Below are positions 19,965 to 28,944 of a stretch of DNA of 64,000 bases, piece by piece; the stretch's first letter is position 1, and each line of letters opens with the position of its first letter. Location: assembly GCA_028698875.1 (NCBI GenBank), contig JAQVVR010000001.1:213735-277734 (forward strand). Direction: 5' to 3'. The position numbers were made by a program, and so were the translations under genes. The notes beneath the pieces were generated by a model that was given only the letters and a program-made list of their open reading frames with translations, had not been told where the DNA came from and searched no databases. The stretch comes from Candidatus Izemoplasmatales bacterium. GTDB taxonomy: Bacteria; Bacillota_I; Bacilli_A; Izemoplasmatales; Hujiaoplasmataceae.

Positions 19965-19997
19965 AATATCACCTCGCTGATGATGTAATATAACATT

Positions 19998-20015
19998 GGT
20001 AAGTATTTACTAACC
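19998..20015. promoter_or_regulatory. Operator-like inverted repeat in the lon leader
   Basis: GGTAAGTA-TT-TACTAACC is an 18-bp near-palindrome (7 of 8 positions match). It lies at about +16 to +33 from the lon start point. It does not match CIRCE (TTAGCACTC) or the CtsR heptad repeat (GGTCAAA). Confidence 0.5.
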
Positions 20016-20038
20016 ATATGACTATTATACTTCATATA

Positions 20039-20067
20039 ATTTTATCATTTTTTTGATAAATCGTCAA
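20039..20067 (-). promoter_or_regulatory. Promoter of lon
   Basis: Minus strand TTGACG, 17-base spacer, TAAAAT with TGA before the -10 box. Start point is near 20032. Confidence 0.8.
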
Positions 20068-20092
20068 TTAAATGTGTCGGCAACTAAATAGA

Positions 20093-20141
20093 AAAAAGCC
20101 CGATGATTTTCCGGGATTTATCCATAAAATCATCAGGCTTT
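20093..20141 (-). terminator. Terminator of tig
   Basis: Minus strand AAAGCCTGATGATTTT pairs with AAAATCATCGGGCTTTT around a 15-base loop and is followed by T residues; it starts about 15 bases beyond the tig stop. Confidence 0.88.
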
Positions 20142-20156
20142 GCATATATACTAAGA

Positions 20157-21452
20157 TTATTCGCTAATAACAACGTTAGCTACAATAAAATCAATGGCTT
20201 TGCGGAAGACTACTTCCTCAGTTATGGCAGCTACGGGGATAGAAGCTTTTGCTTGTTCTAAAGTAACATTCTGACTTTTGTACTGCTCAATGATTTCTAA
20301 GTATTTGGCTTCAATTTCTTCTGCCGAGACTTCGATTTTTTCTTGTTTGCCGATGGCCTCAATTACCAACTGAGAGCGAATGGTTCGTAAAGCTTCTGCG
20401 TCAATTTCCTTGTCATATTCTTCTTTGGTTTTACCCATATATTGTAAATATGTATCAAAATCAACACCATATTGTTTGATTTGACGGTTAGCATTTTCCC
20501 GCATCCGATCGGCTTCTTCTTTAATCATTTCTTCAGGCACTTCGAAAGTCGCATTATTAGTGGCTTGTTCGACAGCGGAATTAGAGATTTTATTAGCGTT
20601 TTGTTCGCGTTTTCCCGTTTCAATATTGGTTTTAACGTGGATTTGATATTCAGCAATCGTTGTGATTCCTTCTAGATTTAAATCTTTAACGAAATCATCA
20701 GTAAGTGTCGGAACAACACGTTGTTTGATTTCATGAAGTTTAACGGCAAAAATCGCTTCTTTACCTGCTAAAGTCTTTTCATGATACTCGGCTGGAAAAG
20801 TGACAACCACATCTTTGGCATCACCAGTATTCATCCCAATCATCTGTTCTTCGAAGCCAGGAATAAATTGGTTTGAGCCAATGACCAATTCATAGTTTTC
20901 ACTGGTTCCACCCTCAAATTTAGTTCCATCAACAGTTCCTGAAAAGTCAAAGACGGCAGTGTCATTGGTTTCTAAGCCGCCAACTTCTTTTAAAACCATT
21001 TCAGCGTTACGGTTAAGTTCCCGATCAATCTCAGCAGCAATTTCACTTTCAGTAGCTTCATCAGATACTTTTTTTACCTGTAAACCTTTATATTCGCCTA
21101 GTGTGATTTCTGGTTTTACAGCGACGATAACTTCATATGTGAAATCAACGCCCCGCTTAACGGATTTGAAATCAAAATTGATTTTTGGTTGAGCTACTAC
21201 TTCAATATGGTTTTCCATAATAGTATCGTAATAGGTATCTTGTAAAGCGTGATTGACGGCTTCTTCATATAGTGATTCAACACCATATTTGGCTTCATAG
21301 ATGTTTCGAGGGGCATGGCCCTTACGAAACCCCTTAATTTCTACATCTTTGTTGATTTCTTCAAAGGCATGATCAAGAGCATGCTCAAACAAATCTTTGG
21401 ATACAAGCACTTCAAAACGGACTTTTGATCCACTCAGTTTATCAATTATCAT
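20157..21452 (-). CDS. tig: Trigger factor
   Basis: Ribosome-bound chaperone and peptidyl-prolyl isomerase. 431 residues. The ribosome-binding signature GFRKGHAPR is at about residues 40-48 in the N-terminal domain. The FKBP-type isomerase domain occupies roughly 155-240 (FDFSGTVDG, then GSNQFIPGFEEQMIG). The C-terminal helical arm follows. A CGGAGGAACCAAT ribosome site and a strong promoter precede it. Monocistronic with a terminator. Confidence 0.97.
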   Translation of the reverse strand: MIIDKLSGSKVRFEVLVSKDLFEHALDHAFEEINKDVEIKGFRKGHAPRNIYEAKYGVESLYEEAVNHALQDTYYDTIMENHIEVVAQPKINFDFKSVKRGVDFTYEVIVAVKPEITLGEYKGLQVKKVSDEATESEIAAEIDRELNRNAEMVLKEVGGLETNDTAVFDFSGTVDGTKFEGGTSENYELVIGSNQFIPGFEEQMIGMNTGDAKDVVVTFPAEYHEKTLAGKEAIFAVKLHEIKQRVVPTLTDDFVKDLNLEGITTIAEYQIHVKTNIETGKREQNANKISNSAVEQATNNATFEVPEEMIKEEADRMRENANRQIKQYGVDFDTYLQYMGKTKEEYDKEIDAEALRTIRSQLVIEAIGKQEKIEVSAEEIEAKYLEIIEQYKSQNVTLEQAKASIPVAAITEEVVFRKAIDFIVANVVISE

Positions 21453-21487
21453 ATTGGTTCCTCCGGAAAAATTTTTACTCGTTTGTT

Positions 21488-21516
21488 ATTATATCAAAGT
21501 GAAAGCTCAAATGCAA
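21488..21516 (-). promoter_or_regulatory. Promoter of tig
   Basis: Minus strand TTGCAT, 17-base spacer, TATAAT with TGA before the -10 box, about 35 bases upstream of the start codon. It overlaps nothing coding, since the DUF697 gene ends at 21530. Confidence 0.83.
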
Positions 21517-21529
21517 TCTTTTTGAATCC

Positions 21530-22444
21530 TCAACTGGCCTTTTCAAATAAAGATTTGATTCGAGAAGGCAACTTCTTTATTGACTCGCCAATTACCGAAG
21601 GAAACAAAAGAATGGCTTCTCCAAAAGCATTTTTTCGGATTTGTTGTTTGGTTTGCCCTTTTAGGTTCATGAATAAATAGTTACGGCAAATGATTCCCAC
21701 TCGTAACGATAACAAGGCATTTCCTGCTCCTTGAGCTAATGATCCGGTAATAATCTTTAAAAAGGGAATTTCATTCAGCACATTAAGACTTTGCGAAGGA
21801 AACAACTCATTAAAATTAATATCTTCTAAGGATTCAGCGATGATGGCCGATGACATGATATTGACTGAGAGTTTTCCTAACGAAGCATAACTGGGTCGAA
21901 AGCCGCATTTGATGACGAGTTCTTTGATTAATCGCAGATTGATTGTCAAAACTGCAATTAAATCTAACCGTCCGTTTTGAGAAATGGCGGTAGATAAAAA
22001 AACAGTTTCGGCATGTTGAACAATGATTTTGTTTAGTTCTTTTTTGATTGTCTCGTCAAAGACTTTTCCCAGTGAATTTTTAAGTAGCATCGGATCGGAT
22101 AAACTTTCTGATAGGGTTTGTTTTTCACCATCAGACAAGTATGATTCGGTAATCAGATTTTTTGCCACCTTGTTGTACATCTGAAAATTGCGTTTTGCAT
22201 TATCTTCTTCGCTAAACAATGAATCCATCGAAAACGTTGGCGAAAAGGAAACGATCATTACTGGACGGATGATTAATAGAAAGAATAAGATGATTGCTAC
22301 CACATAAAAGGCATATTCGACGTATGGTGAAAGCGACCGTAATCGTTCACCCAAATCCAAAACGCTACTAATCAGAATTAAGATCAAAAATAGAAACGCT
22401 CCGATTCCTAACGTAATCCAAAATGCTTTACCGAGTTTTTTCAT
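21530..22444 (-). CDS. DUF697 (YcjF-like) membrane protein
   Basis: 304 residues. Two N-terminal transmembrane helices (about 9-30 and 41-63) are followed by a helical domain with the DUF697 pattern: VFLSTAISQNGRLD, then IKCGFRPS and SSAIIAESLEDI. Function of the family is not established; related proteins sit next to YcjX-like or GTPase genes elsewhere, but no such partner is present here. It overlaps the ribF 3' end by 17 bases, so it is translationally coupled to ribF and truB. Confidence 0.78.
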   Translation of the reverse strand: MKKLGKAFWITLGIGAFLFLILILISSVLDLGERLRSLSPYVEYAFYVVAIILFFLLIIRPVMIVSFSPTFSMDSLFSEEDNAKRNFQMYNKVAKNLITESYLSDGEKQTLSESLSDPMLLKNSLGKVFDETIKKELNKIIVQHAETVFLSTAISQNGRLDLIAVLTINLRLIKELVIKCGFRPSYASLGKLSVNIMSSAIIAESLEDINFNELFPSQSLNVLNEIPFLKIITGSLAQGAGNALLSLRVGIICRNYLFMNLKGQTKQQIRKNAFGEAILLFPSVIGESIKKLPSRIKSLFEKAS

Positions 22445-23357
22445 GGGTTACCTCTCTCTCATCGAAAAATCGATTTATAGTTTCAAAATCCTGATGCAAT
22501 TGAGCAATTAGCTCGGTCTTAGATGCAAACTTGATATCATCACGAAGGAAAAACTCAAAAGCCAAACCGATTTTCTTTCCATATAATGATTCATCATATT
22601 GAAAGACATTTGTTTCTAAAGTGACATCACAACCGTTGAAAGTCGGATTTTTCCCAACATTAGTCATCGAACGATATGCGATGCCATCAATGATAACTGT
22701 AGTGGCGTAAACACCAATGTGAGGTAGAAAAAACCCATCATAATCGATATTTGCCGTAGGGTATCCTAACGTTTTTCCGCGTCCCTGACCAAAAATGACG
22801 GTTCCATCAATCGAATAGGTTTTCCCTAACAAACGATTCGCTGACAGGATTTTTCCATTGCTTAATAGATAGCGAATCCGCGATGAACCAACCTTTTCGC
22901 CTTCATCAGTAAATTCAGGAATGACTGTTGTCACAAACTCTTGATGTGCTTTAAGCGATTCAGTATTTCCCAGTCCGTATCGGCCAAAAGAAAAATCAAA
23001 ACCCACAACCACGGTATTTGCCTTTATTAGGAAACGGTTTATGAATGCTTCTGCTTGTAGATTTACTAAGGCTTGATCGACTTCAAGAACATAAAAACAA
23101 TCAAATCCCATTTGTTTTGCATAAGCAATTTTCGCCTCTAAAGGCGTTAAAAAGTAATACTGTTCATTTTTGATAAATGCCATCACCTGTGTGGAAAACG
23201 TCATCATTGCCGCAGGCAAGCGCTTGGCTTTAGCGATGGCTATCGTTTCTGATATTAACAATTGATGAGCAATATGAATGCCATCGAAAAACCCGATACA
23301 AAGAACAATATCGGCTTCTTCAATCATACTATCAGAATGTAAATAGCGAATAATCAT
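22428..23357 (-). CDS. ribF: Bifunctional riboflavin kinase / FAD synthetase
   Basis: Converts riboflavin to FMN and FAD. 309 residues: an N-terminal nucleotidyltransferase domain with GFFDGIHIAHQ near residue 22 and the VVGFDFSFGRYG segment, then a C-terminal kinase domain with GKTLGYPTANI and the LETNVF and FEFFLRDDIKF motifs. The TCxxC-like motifs vary but both activities look intact. GGTGATGTTAAT precedes the ATG. The start overlaps the truB stop by 4 bases (ATGA). No FMN riboswitch is visible upstream, expected since ribF lies inside an operon. Confidence 0.96.
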   Translation of the reverse strand: MIIRYLHSDSMIEEADIVLCIGFFDGIHIAHQLLISETIAIAKAKRLPAAMMTFSTQVMAFIKNEQYYFLTPLEAKIAYAKQMGFDCFYVLEVDQALVNLQAEAFINRFLIKANTVVVGFDFSFGRYGLGNTESLKAHQEFVTTVIPEFTDEGEKVGSSRIRYLLSNGKILSANRLLGKTYSIDGTVIFGQGRGKTLGYPTANIDYDGFFLPHIGVYATTVIIDGIAYRSMTNVGKNPTFNGCDVTLETNVFQYDESLYGKKIGLAFEFFLRDDIKFASKTELIAQLHQDFETINRFFDEREVTHEKTR

Positions 23358-24232
23358 ATTAACATCACCGACAATCTCATCAAATTAATCTGTTCGTCAT
23401 AGCTATAAATGGCCAAAGGTGTGTTCGAAGAATCATAAATTATGGTATCAAACAAGCCTGAAAACAGTTTGGTGTCAAGAAATGCTCCATTTAATACTTT
23501 GGTTTTGTTATTATCGTTAACAACTAATGTTGGCATACGCAAAAATGGTAGTGGATCAAGTAACCGATAGTTGCCCTTAATTACTTCCGCAAACGATTGG
23601 ACACTTGCGATGTCAAAAACGCCTACGCTAGTGCGACGCAAGTTAAGCATTGTTCCATAGGAATTAAGCATTTTGCCTAAGTCATGGCAGATAACCCGAA
23701 TATATGTGCCTTTGCTACATTTAACTGAGAATGAAAACCTTATGACTCCATCAATGTTTTGAATCGGTGTTATACGATTGATTTCATCAATGGTAATGGT
23801 CCGTGGCTCTACATAAGGAATACTTTGGTTAAGTCGTGCGTATTCATAAAGCTTTTTACCATCCACTTTAATGGCAGAGTATGCCGGTGGATACTGCTTT
23901 GAAACACCCAGAAAACGACTCAGAGTATGGTCAATATCTATATCCGAAAGAGGTAAACATGTCTTAGTGTTTGTCACTTTTCCAGTCGCATCAAAGGTGT
24001 CTGTCTCATACCCGATAGCCACTTCAGCGACATATGACTTTTCATGTTCGGTAAAGTACTTAACCAGTTTGGTTGCCTTACCAAGGCAAAGCACTAAAAC
24101 CCCAGTGGCAATGGGATCAAGAGTACCCGTATGACCAATCCGACTTTCGCCGATGGCTTTGCGAATCTTGAAAACAACATCGTGACTGGTCATACCATAA
24201 GGTTTATCAACTAGAAGAATTCCATCCATCAT
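23354..24232 (-). CDS. truB: tRNA pseudouridine-55 synthase
   Basis: Makes pseudouridine 55 in the T loop of tRNA. 292 residues. Motif II GHTGTLDPIATGVL contains the catalytic Asp39, preceded by LLVDKPYGMTSHD. Two adjacent ATG codons (24232 and 24229) are possible; GGGGTGAG favours the second by spacing. truB-ribF is a conserved Firmicute pair. Confidence 0.96.
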   Translation of the reverse strand: MMDGILLVDKPYGMTSHDVVFKIRKAIGESRIGHTGTLDPIATGVLVLCLGKATKLVKYFTEHEKSYVAEVAIGYETDTFDATGKVTNTKTCLPLSDIDIDHTLSRFLGVSKQYPPAYSAIKVDGKKLYEYARLNQSIPYVEPRTITIDEINRITPIQNIDGVIRFSFSVKCSKGTYIRVICHDLGKMLNSYGTMLNLRRTSVGVFDIASVQSFAEVIKGNYRLLDPLPFLRMPTLVVNDNNKTKVLNGAFLDTKLFSGLFDTIIYDSSNTPLAIYSYDEQINLMRLSVMLI

Positions 24233-24271
24233 CTCACCCCTATCACAATGTAGTATTTGTCTGCTGATTTA

Positions 24272-24586
24272 TCAAGTATTTTTGGTAATCCATGCTAGAA
24301 GCGTTTCATAATCATACGAACCGGCGATGCGGTCAATGACAATGCCTTCTTTAAGAATGATTAATGTCGGGACACCTTGAATTCGAAACTGATTGACTAG
24401 ATGTTTGTGAGTATCTACGTCAACTTCAATTATTTCGCCTTGAAAAGCAAGTTCAGCTGCTTTCAAAACGCGTCTAATTGAACGACAAGTTCCACACCAG
24501 GAAGCGCTGAAACATAAAATAATGGTGCCACTGGCAAATAACGGTTCGAGTCGCGATTGCGTTTCTTCGTTATATGTGTGAATCAT
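24272..24586 (-). CDS. Thioredoxin-like protein with WCGTC active site
   Basis: 104 residues with a thioredoxin fold: active site WCGTC at residues 30-34, cis-Pro loop GVPTLI, and central DVD strand. The usual WCGPC is replaced by WCGTC, so Pro33 is Thr; such a change is expected to alter redox potential in characterised thioredoxins. It sits directly downstream of mutS2, a common Firmicute neighbour arrangement for trxA. A GAGGGTGAAAAG ribosome site precedes the ATG. Cytosolic disulfide reductase is the likely role. Confidence 0.88.
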   Translation of the reverse strand: MIHTYNEETQSRLEPLFASGTIILCFSASWCGTCRSIRRVLKAAELAFQGEIIEVDVDTHKHLVNQFRIQGVPTLIILKEGIVIDRIAGSYDYETLLAWITKNT

Positions 24587-24599
24587 CTTTTCACCCTCG

Positions 24600-26918
24600 T
24601 TACTTGAAATTGACCACGGTCACTCCAGCGCCGCCTTCGTTCATACCGCCAGCACGGAAACTTTTTATCTGTGGATGCTTTTTCACATATTCTAAGACAC
24701 CTTTACGCAGTGCTCCTGTCCCATATCCGTGGATAATATGGCCAAATTCCAAATTATTTACAAGACAATCATCGATATATTTATCTAACATTGTCATGGC
24801 TTCTTCATAGCGGCATCCTCGCAAATCGAGTTCAAGCTTACTCATCGTAAAGCGGGATACTGTGACTTTATTTTTTGATCCGTCAATGGTGTCTTTTTTT
24901 ACAAATTCCAGTTCTGATTCGTTAAAAGTGGAAGTCAAAATACCCATTTGCACTTCAAATTTACCACCCGAAAGCGACTTCATCACTATCCCTTGTTTCT
25001 GATAAGGAATGACATTAACGATATCACCAGCGTAGATTGGGTGAGAATTAATTTTTTGTAAAGATAAAGACTCGGAACCAAGCTGCTTAACAACATGTTT
25101 CAAACGCGCTAATTCATGTTCCTTAAACTTTTCCGATTTCTTCATCTCATCAAGTTCTTTTATTAAAGCTACCGCATCATTCTTTGTGTCTTCAATTATC
25201 TTAACTTTTGCTTTTTCCAAATCAATGGCTGCCTGATTTTGAGCTTTGCGAGATGCAGCAATTGTTTCTTCTAATTCCGTGTTTTTTTTCTCGAGTAAAT
25301 GTTTGGCGTTCCGATATTCATCGATTTCACGGTTTAGTTCGATACTTTGCCGTTCGAGCTTCTTAATAATATCGGATGTGTCAGTATCAAAAGACAAGGA
25401 TACTTCTCTTGCATGCTTGACAATCTTGTCATCGAGACCAAGACGTGAGGCGATTTCTAAAGCATTTGAAGTTCCTGGCGTTCCAATCTGCAATCGATAT
25501 GTCGGTTGCAATGTATCGATATTAAATTCAACCGACGCGTTGACAACATCATCTTTATCAAAAGCATATACTTTTAACTCCGGATAATGCGTCGTAACCA
25601 TTGTGAAAACATCTTGGTTGCGGATTTCTTCAAGGATACTAATTGCCAAAGAAGCGCCTTCCTTTGGATCGGTACCAACGCCTAATTCATCCAGCAAAAT
25701 CAGTGAATGGGTTGACAAATTACGAAAAATACTGATGATTTTACTAATGTGAGATGAAAACGTTGACAATGACTGTTCGATTGATTGTTCATCGCCAATA
25801 TCAGCAAATATATTCGCAAAAACAACTGTTTTTGAGAGTTCGTCCACGGGAATTAACAAACCAGCTTGTACCATAGCAGATAATAAGCCAAGGGTTTTTA
25901 AGGCAACTGTTTTACCACCCGTATTGGGGCCAGTTATGATAATCGTCCGATATTTATGAAAGCGAATGGTATTGGCAACGACCGTTTCTTTGGGAATCAG
26001 TGGATGTCTTGAATTTAGTAACATGATTTCATCAGTGGTTATTTCTGGCCTGGTTGCGGATATGGCAATTGCATATTTAGCCTTGGCAAAAATAACATCT
26101 AAATCTGTCAAAATAGCGAAATTATTGGCCAGTGGCTGATAATCTTCCATGACTAAACCGGATAAGCGGGCAAGGATGCGTTCAACAGCCGCTATCTCTT
26201 GAAAATATAAGGTTTGAATCGAGTTATTTAGTTCAACGCAGCCTTCCGGTTCAATAAAAACTGTTTCTCGGCTCGCTGATTGATCGTGAATGATTCCTCG
26301 AAAACTATTTTTATATTCGGCTTTTACCGGCAATACCAACCGATTATTTCGAATTGTGATAATTGTATCGGTTAGGCGGTTTGCTTCTGATCGTAACATG
26401 CCTTCCATTTTTTCGTTAATGCGCTTTTGATTGATTGCTAATTTGGATCTAACCGATGCTAGTTCCTCAGAGGCATCATCATAGACATAGCCTTTCACAT
26501 CGATGCATTTGTCGATTTCTTGTTTTAAATGATGCAAAGGTACTAGCTCATCGAAAAAATGACTCATGGCGACACAAGGTAATTCCAATTGCCGTACCTT
26601 ACGGATAAAGCGCTGATTTTCAGCGATTGCCATAACCAAACTGACAACACGCAAAAGTTCTTCGATTGATAAAGTCGACCCTACTCTTGCCCGTTTTAAC
26701 GATTCAGACAAATCCAATACCCCAGTCATTGGCGCAGAATCATAACGCTCAATCATGGTTTTGGCTTCAGATACTTCATCAAGCCGACGCTTCACTTCAT
26801 TGATATCGGAACTCGGTTCGATTGCTAAAACAAGCTGCTTACCAAGATCGGTTTCAGCGTATTGGCGAACTATTGCCAAAACTTTGGGGTACTCGAGGAT
26901 TATTTGATCAACTAACAT
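24600..26918 (-). CDS. mutS2: MutS2 (RqcU) ATPase with Smr domain
   Basis: 772 residues from the ATG at 26918, chosen because CAGGTGA lies 6 bases upstream; an ATG at 26960 in the same frame lacks a site. Domains: MutS core and clamp helices, ABC-type ATPase with GPNTGGKT (Walker A) and LLDELGVGTDP (Walker B), a long coiled-coil, and a C-terminal Smr nuclease domain (LDLRG, then HGYGTGALR). It lacks the mismatch-recognition domain of MutS1. Known roles of the family are recombination suppression and, in Bacillus, splitting collided ribosomes. It diverges from rnhC. Confidence 0.96.
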   Translation of the reverse strand: MLVDQIILEYPKVLAIVRQYAETDLGKQLVLAIEPSSDINEVKRRLDEVSEAKTMIERYDSAPMTGVLDLSESLKRARVGSTLSIEELLRVVSLVMAIAENQRFIRKVRQLELPCVAMSHFFDELVPLHHLKQEIDKCIDVKGYVYDDASEELASVRSKLAINQKRINEKMEGMLRSEANRLTDTIITIRNNRLVLPVKAEYKNSFRGIIHDQSASRETVFIEPEGCVELNNSIQTLYFQEIAAVERILARLSGLVMEDYQPLANNFAILTDLDVIFAKAKYAIAISATRPEITTDEIMLLNSRHPLIPKETVVANTIRFHKYRTIIITGPNTGGKTVALKTLGLLSAMVQAGLLIPVDELSKTVVFANIFADIGDEQSIEQSLSTFSSHISKIISIFRNLSTHSLILLDELGVGTDPKEGASLAISILEEIRNQDVFTMVTTHYPELKVYAFDKDDVVNASVEFNIDTLQPTYRLQIGTPGTSNALEIASRLGLDDKIVKHAREVSLSFDTDTSDIIKKLERQSIELNREIDEYRNAKHLLEKKNTELEETIAASRKAQNQAAIDLEKAKVKIIEDTKNDAVALIKELDEMKKSEKFKEHELARLKHVVKQLGSESLSLQKINSHPIYAGDIVNVIPYQKQGIVMKSLSGGKFEVQMGILTSTFNESELEFVKKDTIDGSKNKVTVSRFTMSKLELDLRGCRYEEAMTMLDKYIDDCLVNNLEFGHIIHGYGTGALRKGVLEYVKKHPQIKSFRAGGMNEGGAGVTVVNFK

Positions 26919-26986
26919 CGGATTCACCTGCTCTATCTCTTCTATTTTAACACAATTCATGGTAAAATATACACGGATGTGAGATT

Positions 26987-27916
26987 ATGAATTACATTTT
27001 TGGAATCGATAAATCGCGACTCAACGACCTTTTAGAGTATTATAAAGACTGGGAAACAACCACCGACAATCCCAATGCATTGGTGGTTTTTCGTGCATCT
27101 GATGTTGTCATTACCATCTATAAAACTCTTAAGGTTATGATTCAAGGCCCTAGTGCCTATGAAGAATATTTAATGTGGTCGGAATTGTTAGAATTCGAAC
27201 CAGTGATCGAAAAGGTTATCCCAAGTATCACCTTAACTCCTCAAGAACGTTCGCCGTTCTATTTTACTTCAAGTTTTGGCTCTGATGAAGTCGGCACTGG
27301 TGATTACTTCGGACCCATCGTTGTTTGTACCGCTTTTGTGGACAAAAATATGATCTCTCAACTGGAAGCAATGCATATCCGGGATTCAAAACAAATGGAT
27401 GATGAGATGATTTTACATGTGGGTGAAGCTTTGATGAAACTAGTGCCCAATGTTACTTTGATTGTCGATGATCACAAGTATAATCAATTAGTTCAAGATG
27501 GATACAATTTAAATAAAATGAAGGCATATCTGCATAACCATGCAATCCAAAAATGTATGCAAAAAATCAAGCAACCTTACGATTATGTCATTTTAGATGC
27601 GTTTTGTTCAGAAGATCAATATTATGCATATTTGTCCGATGTCAAAGCCGTTCGAAAAATCACTTTCTTCACTAAAGCTGAGTCTGTCCATATTGCCGTA
27701 GCTACAGCTTCGGTTATAGCTCGTTACACCTTCTTAAATGAAATGCAAAAGATCAATCAAACGGTTGGTATTGTCTTACCTTTAGGAGCTTCAGCAGCTG
27801 TCGATTTAATTGGCAAACGCATTGTTTTAGAACATGGATTTGCTTTTTTAGACAATATCGCTAAAACGAACTTTAAAAACACCGAGAAAATTCGCTCTTT
27901 GTTACCAAACAAATAA
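26987..27916 (+). CDS. rnhC: Ribonuclease HIII
   Basis: Degrades RNA in RNA:DNA hybrids. 309 residues. An N-terminal TBP-like substrate-binding domain (about 1-85) precedes the catalytic domain, which starts with SDEVGTGDYFGPIVV carrying the first Asp and Glu of the active site; DSKQMDD and LDAFCSE follow. The N-terminal domain separates it from RNase HII. It is transcribed divergently from mutS2, a frequent Firmicute arrangement. GGATGTGAG precedes the ATG. Confidence 0.95.
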   Translation: MNYIFGIDKSRLNDLLEYYKDWETTTDNPNALVVFRASDVVITIYKTLKVMIQGPSAYEEYLMWSELLEFEPVIEKVIPSITLTPQERSPFYFTSSFGSDEVGTGDYFGPIVVCTAFVDKNMISQLEAMHIRDSKQMDDEMILHVGEALMKLVPNVTLIVDDHKYNQLVQDGYNLNKMKAYLHNHAIQKCMQKIKQPYDYVILDAFCSEDQYYAYLSDVKAVRKITFFTKAESVHIAVATASVIARYTFLNEMQKINQTVGIVLPLGASAAVDLIGKRIVLEHGFAFLDNIAKTNFKNTEKIRSLLPNK

Positions 27917-27970
27917 TTTTTTTTGGTGATGAAACTTTTATTTTCAATTATAGTTTAATTTTTCCCTTTC

Positions 27971-28010
27971 AAAAACAACTGGCCGCCGTTTGGCGACCAG
28001 TTGTTTTTGA
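27971..28010. terminator. Bidirectional terminator between rnhC and rluD
   Basis: AAAAACAACTGG / CCAGTTGTTTTT with a GC-rich inner CGCC/GGCG stem. T tracts occur on both strands, and the genes on either side converge. Confidence 0.88.
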
Positions 28011-28020
28011 TAAATCGTTA

Positions 28021-28944
28021 TTAAATCCTAATGGTTTTCAAATATTCGGCGAAATATAATGGCAGCGGGGTACTAAACTCCATAAACTGTTGCGAACGCG
28101 GATGCGTAAATCCGATCGTCGCCGCATGTAAAAATTGGCCGTGTTCATCATCGATATGATGTTTGTTATATACTGGGTCATTAGTAACCGGAAAGCCTAT
28201 TTTAGCCATATGAACTCTGATTTGATGCGTCCTCCCGGTTTCGAGAACACATTTGATGAGGGTTTTATCGGCAAAGCGTTCCAAAACCGAAAAATGGGTA
28301 ACCGCATTTTTTCCGTTTTCAACGACTGCCATGCGTTTCCGGTCCTTAGTATCACGGCCAATTGGCATATCAATCGTCCCCTTTTCGTTGGAGATCAATC
28401 CATCGACTAAAGCAATATATTCGCGTTTTGTTACTTTCTCGGCTAACTCGGCAGCTAAAACCATATGGGAAAAATCATTTTTGGCAACCATCAATAATCC
28501 ACTGGTATCTTTATCAATTCGATGGACGATACCGGGACGGATTTTGCCATTGACACTAGAAAGCGAATTGATATGATACAATAATGCATTAACTAAAGTG
28601 TGTTCATATGATCCGGGGGCTGGATGCACTACCATTCCAGTGGGTTTGTCTACAATTAAAACATCATCATCTTCATAAACTATTGTCAAAGGGATATTTT
28701 CCGCTGTCAGATTCATCTCTGCAATCGGAACGTCCATAAAAACAATCACATCGTTGGGCTGGACCAGATAATGACTGATAATGGGATTGCCATTGACCAA
28801 AACCATGTTTTCCATGATTGCTTTTTGAACTAAGGTCCGAGAAAACTGTGGATATAGTTTGGCTATGAATTTATCGATTCTTTGACATTCATCAGTGGAG
28901 GTGACGACATACTCAAGTGCTTCTTCAAACTCCGGTCTTGTCAT
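28021..28944 (-). CDS. rluD: RluD-family 23S rRNA pseudouridine synthase
   Basis: 307 residues: an N-terminal S4 RNA-binding domain (about 20-72) and a catalytic domain with HRIDKDTSGL at 141-150 containing the catalytic Asp144. The Firmicute copies of this family differ in target site (RluD-like versus YlyB/YhcT), so the modified position is inferred. It overlaps the lspA 3' end by 20 bases; lspA-rluD (ylyB) is a conserved pair. GAAGGGTGAAAAAT precedes the ATG. Confidence 0.94.
   Translation of the reverse strand: MTRPEFEEALEYVVTSTDECQRIDKFIAKLYPQFSRTLVQKAIMENMVLVNGNPIISHYLVQPNDVIVFMDVPIAEMNLTAENIPLTIVYEDDDVLIVDKPTGMVVHPAPGSYEHTLVNALLYHINSLSSVNGKIRPGIVHRIDKDTSGLLMVAKNDFSHMVLAAELAEKVTKREYIALVDGLISNEKGTIDMPIGRDTKDRKRMAVVENGKNAVTHFSVLERFADKTLIKCVLETGRTHQIRVHMAKIGFPVTNDPVYNKHHIDDEHGQFLHAATIGFTHPRSQQFMEFSTPLPLYFAEYLKTIRI

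Noticed and set aside
19998..20015. CIRCE or CtsR operator at lon
   Set aside because: The palindrome lacks the TTAGCACTC-N9-GAGTGCTAA arms of CIRCE and the GGTCAAA repeats of CtsR.
23340..23400. FMN riboswitch controlling ribF
   Set aside because: ribF overlaps truB by 4 bases, leaving no leader, and no RFN element is visible upstream of truB either.
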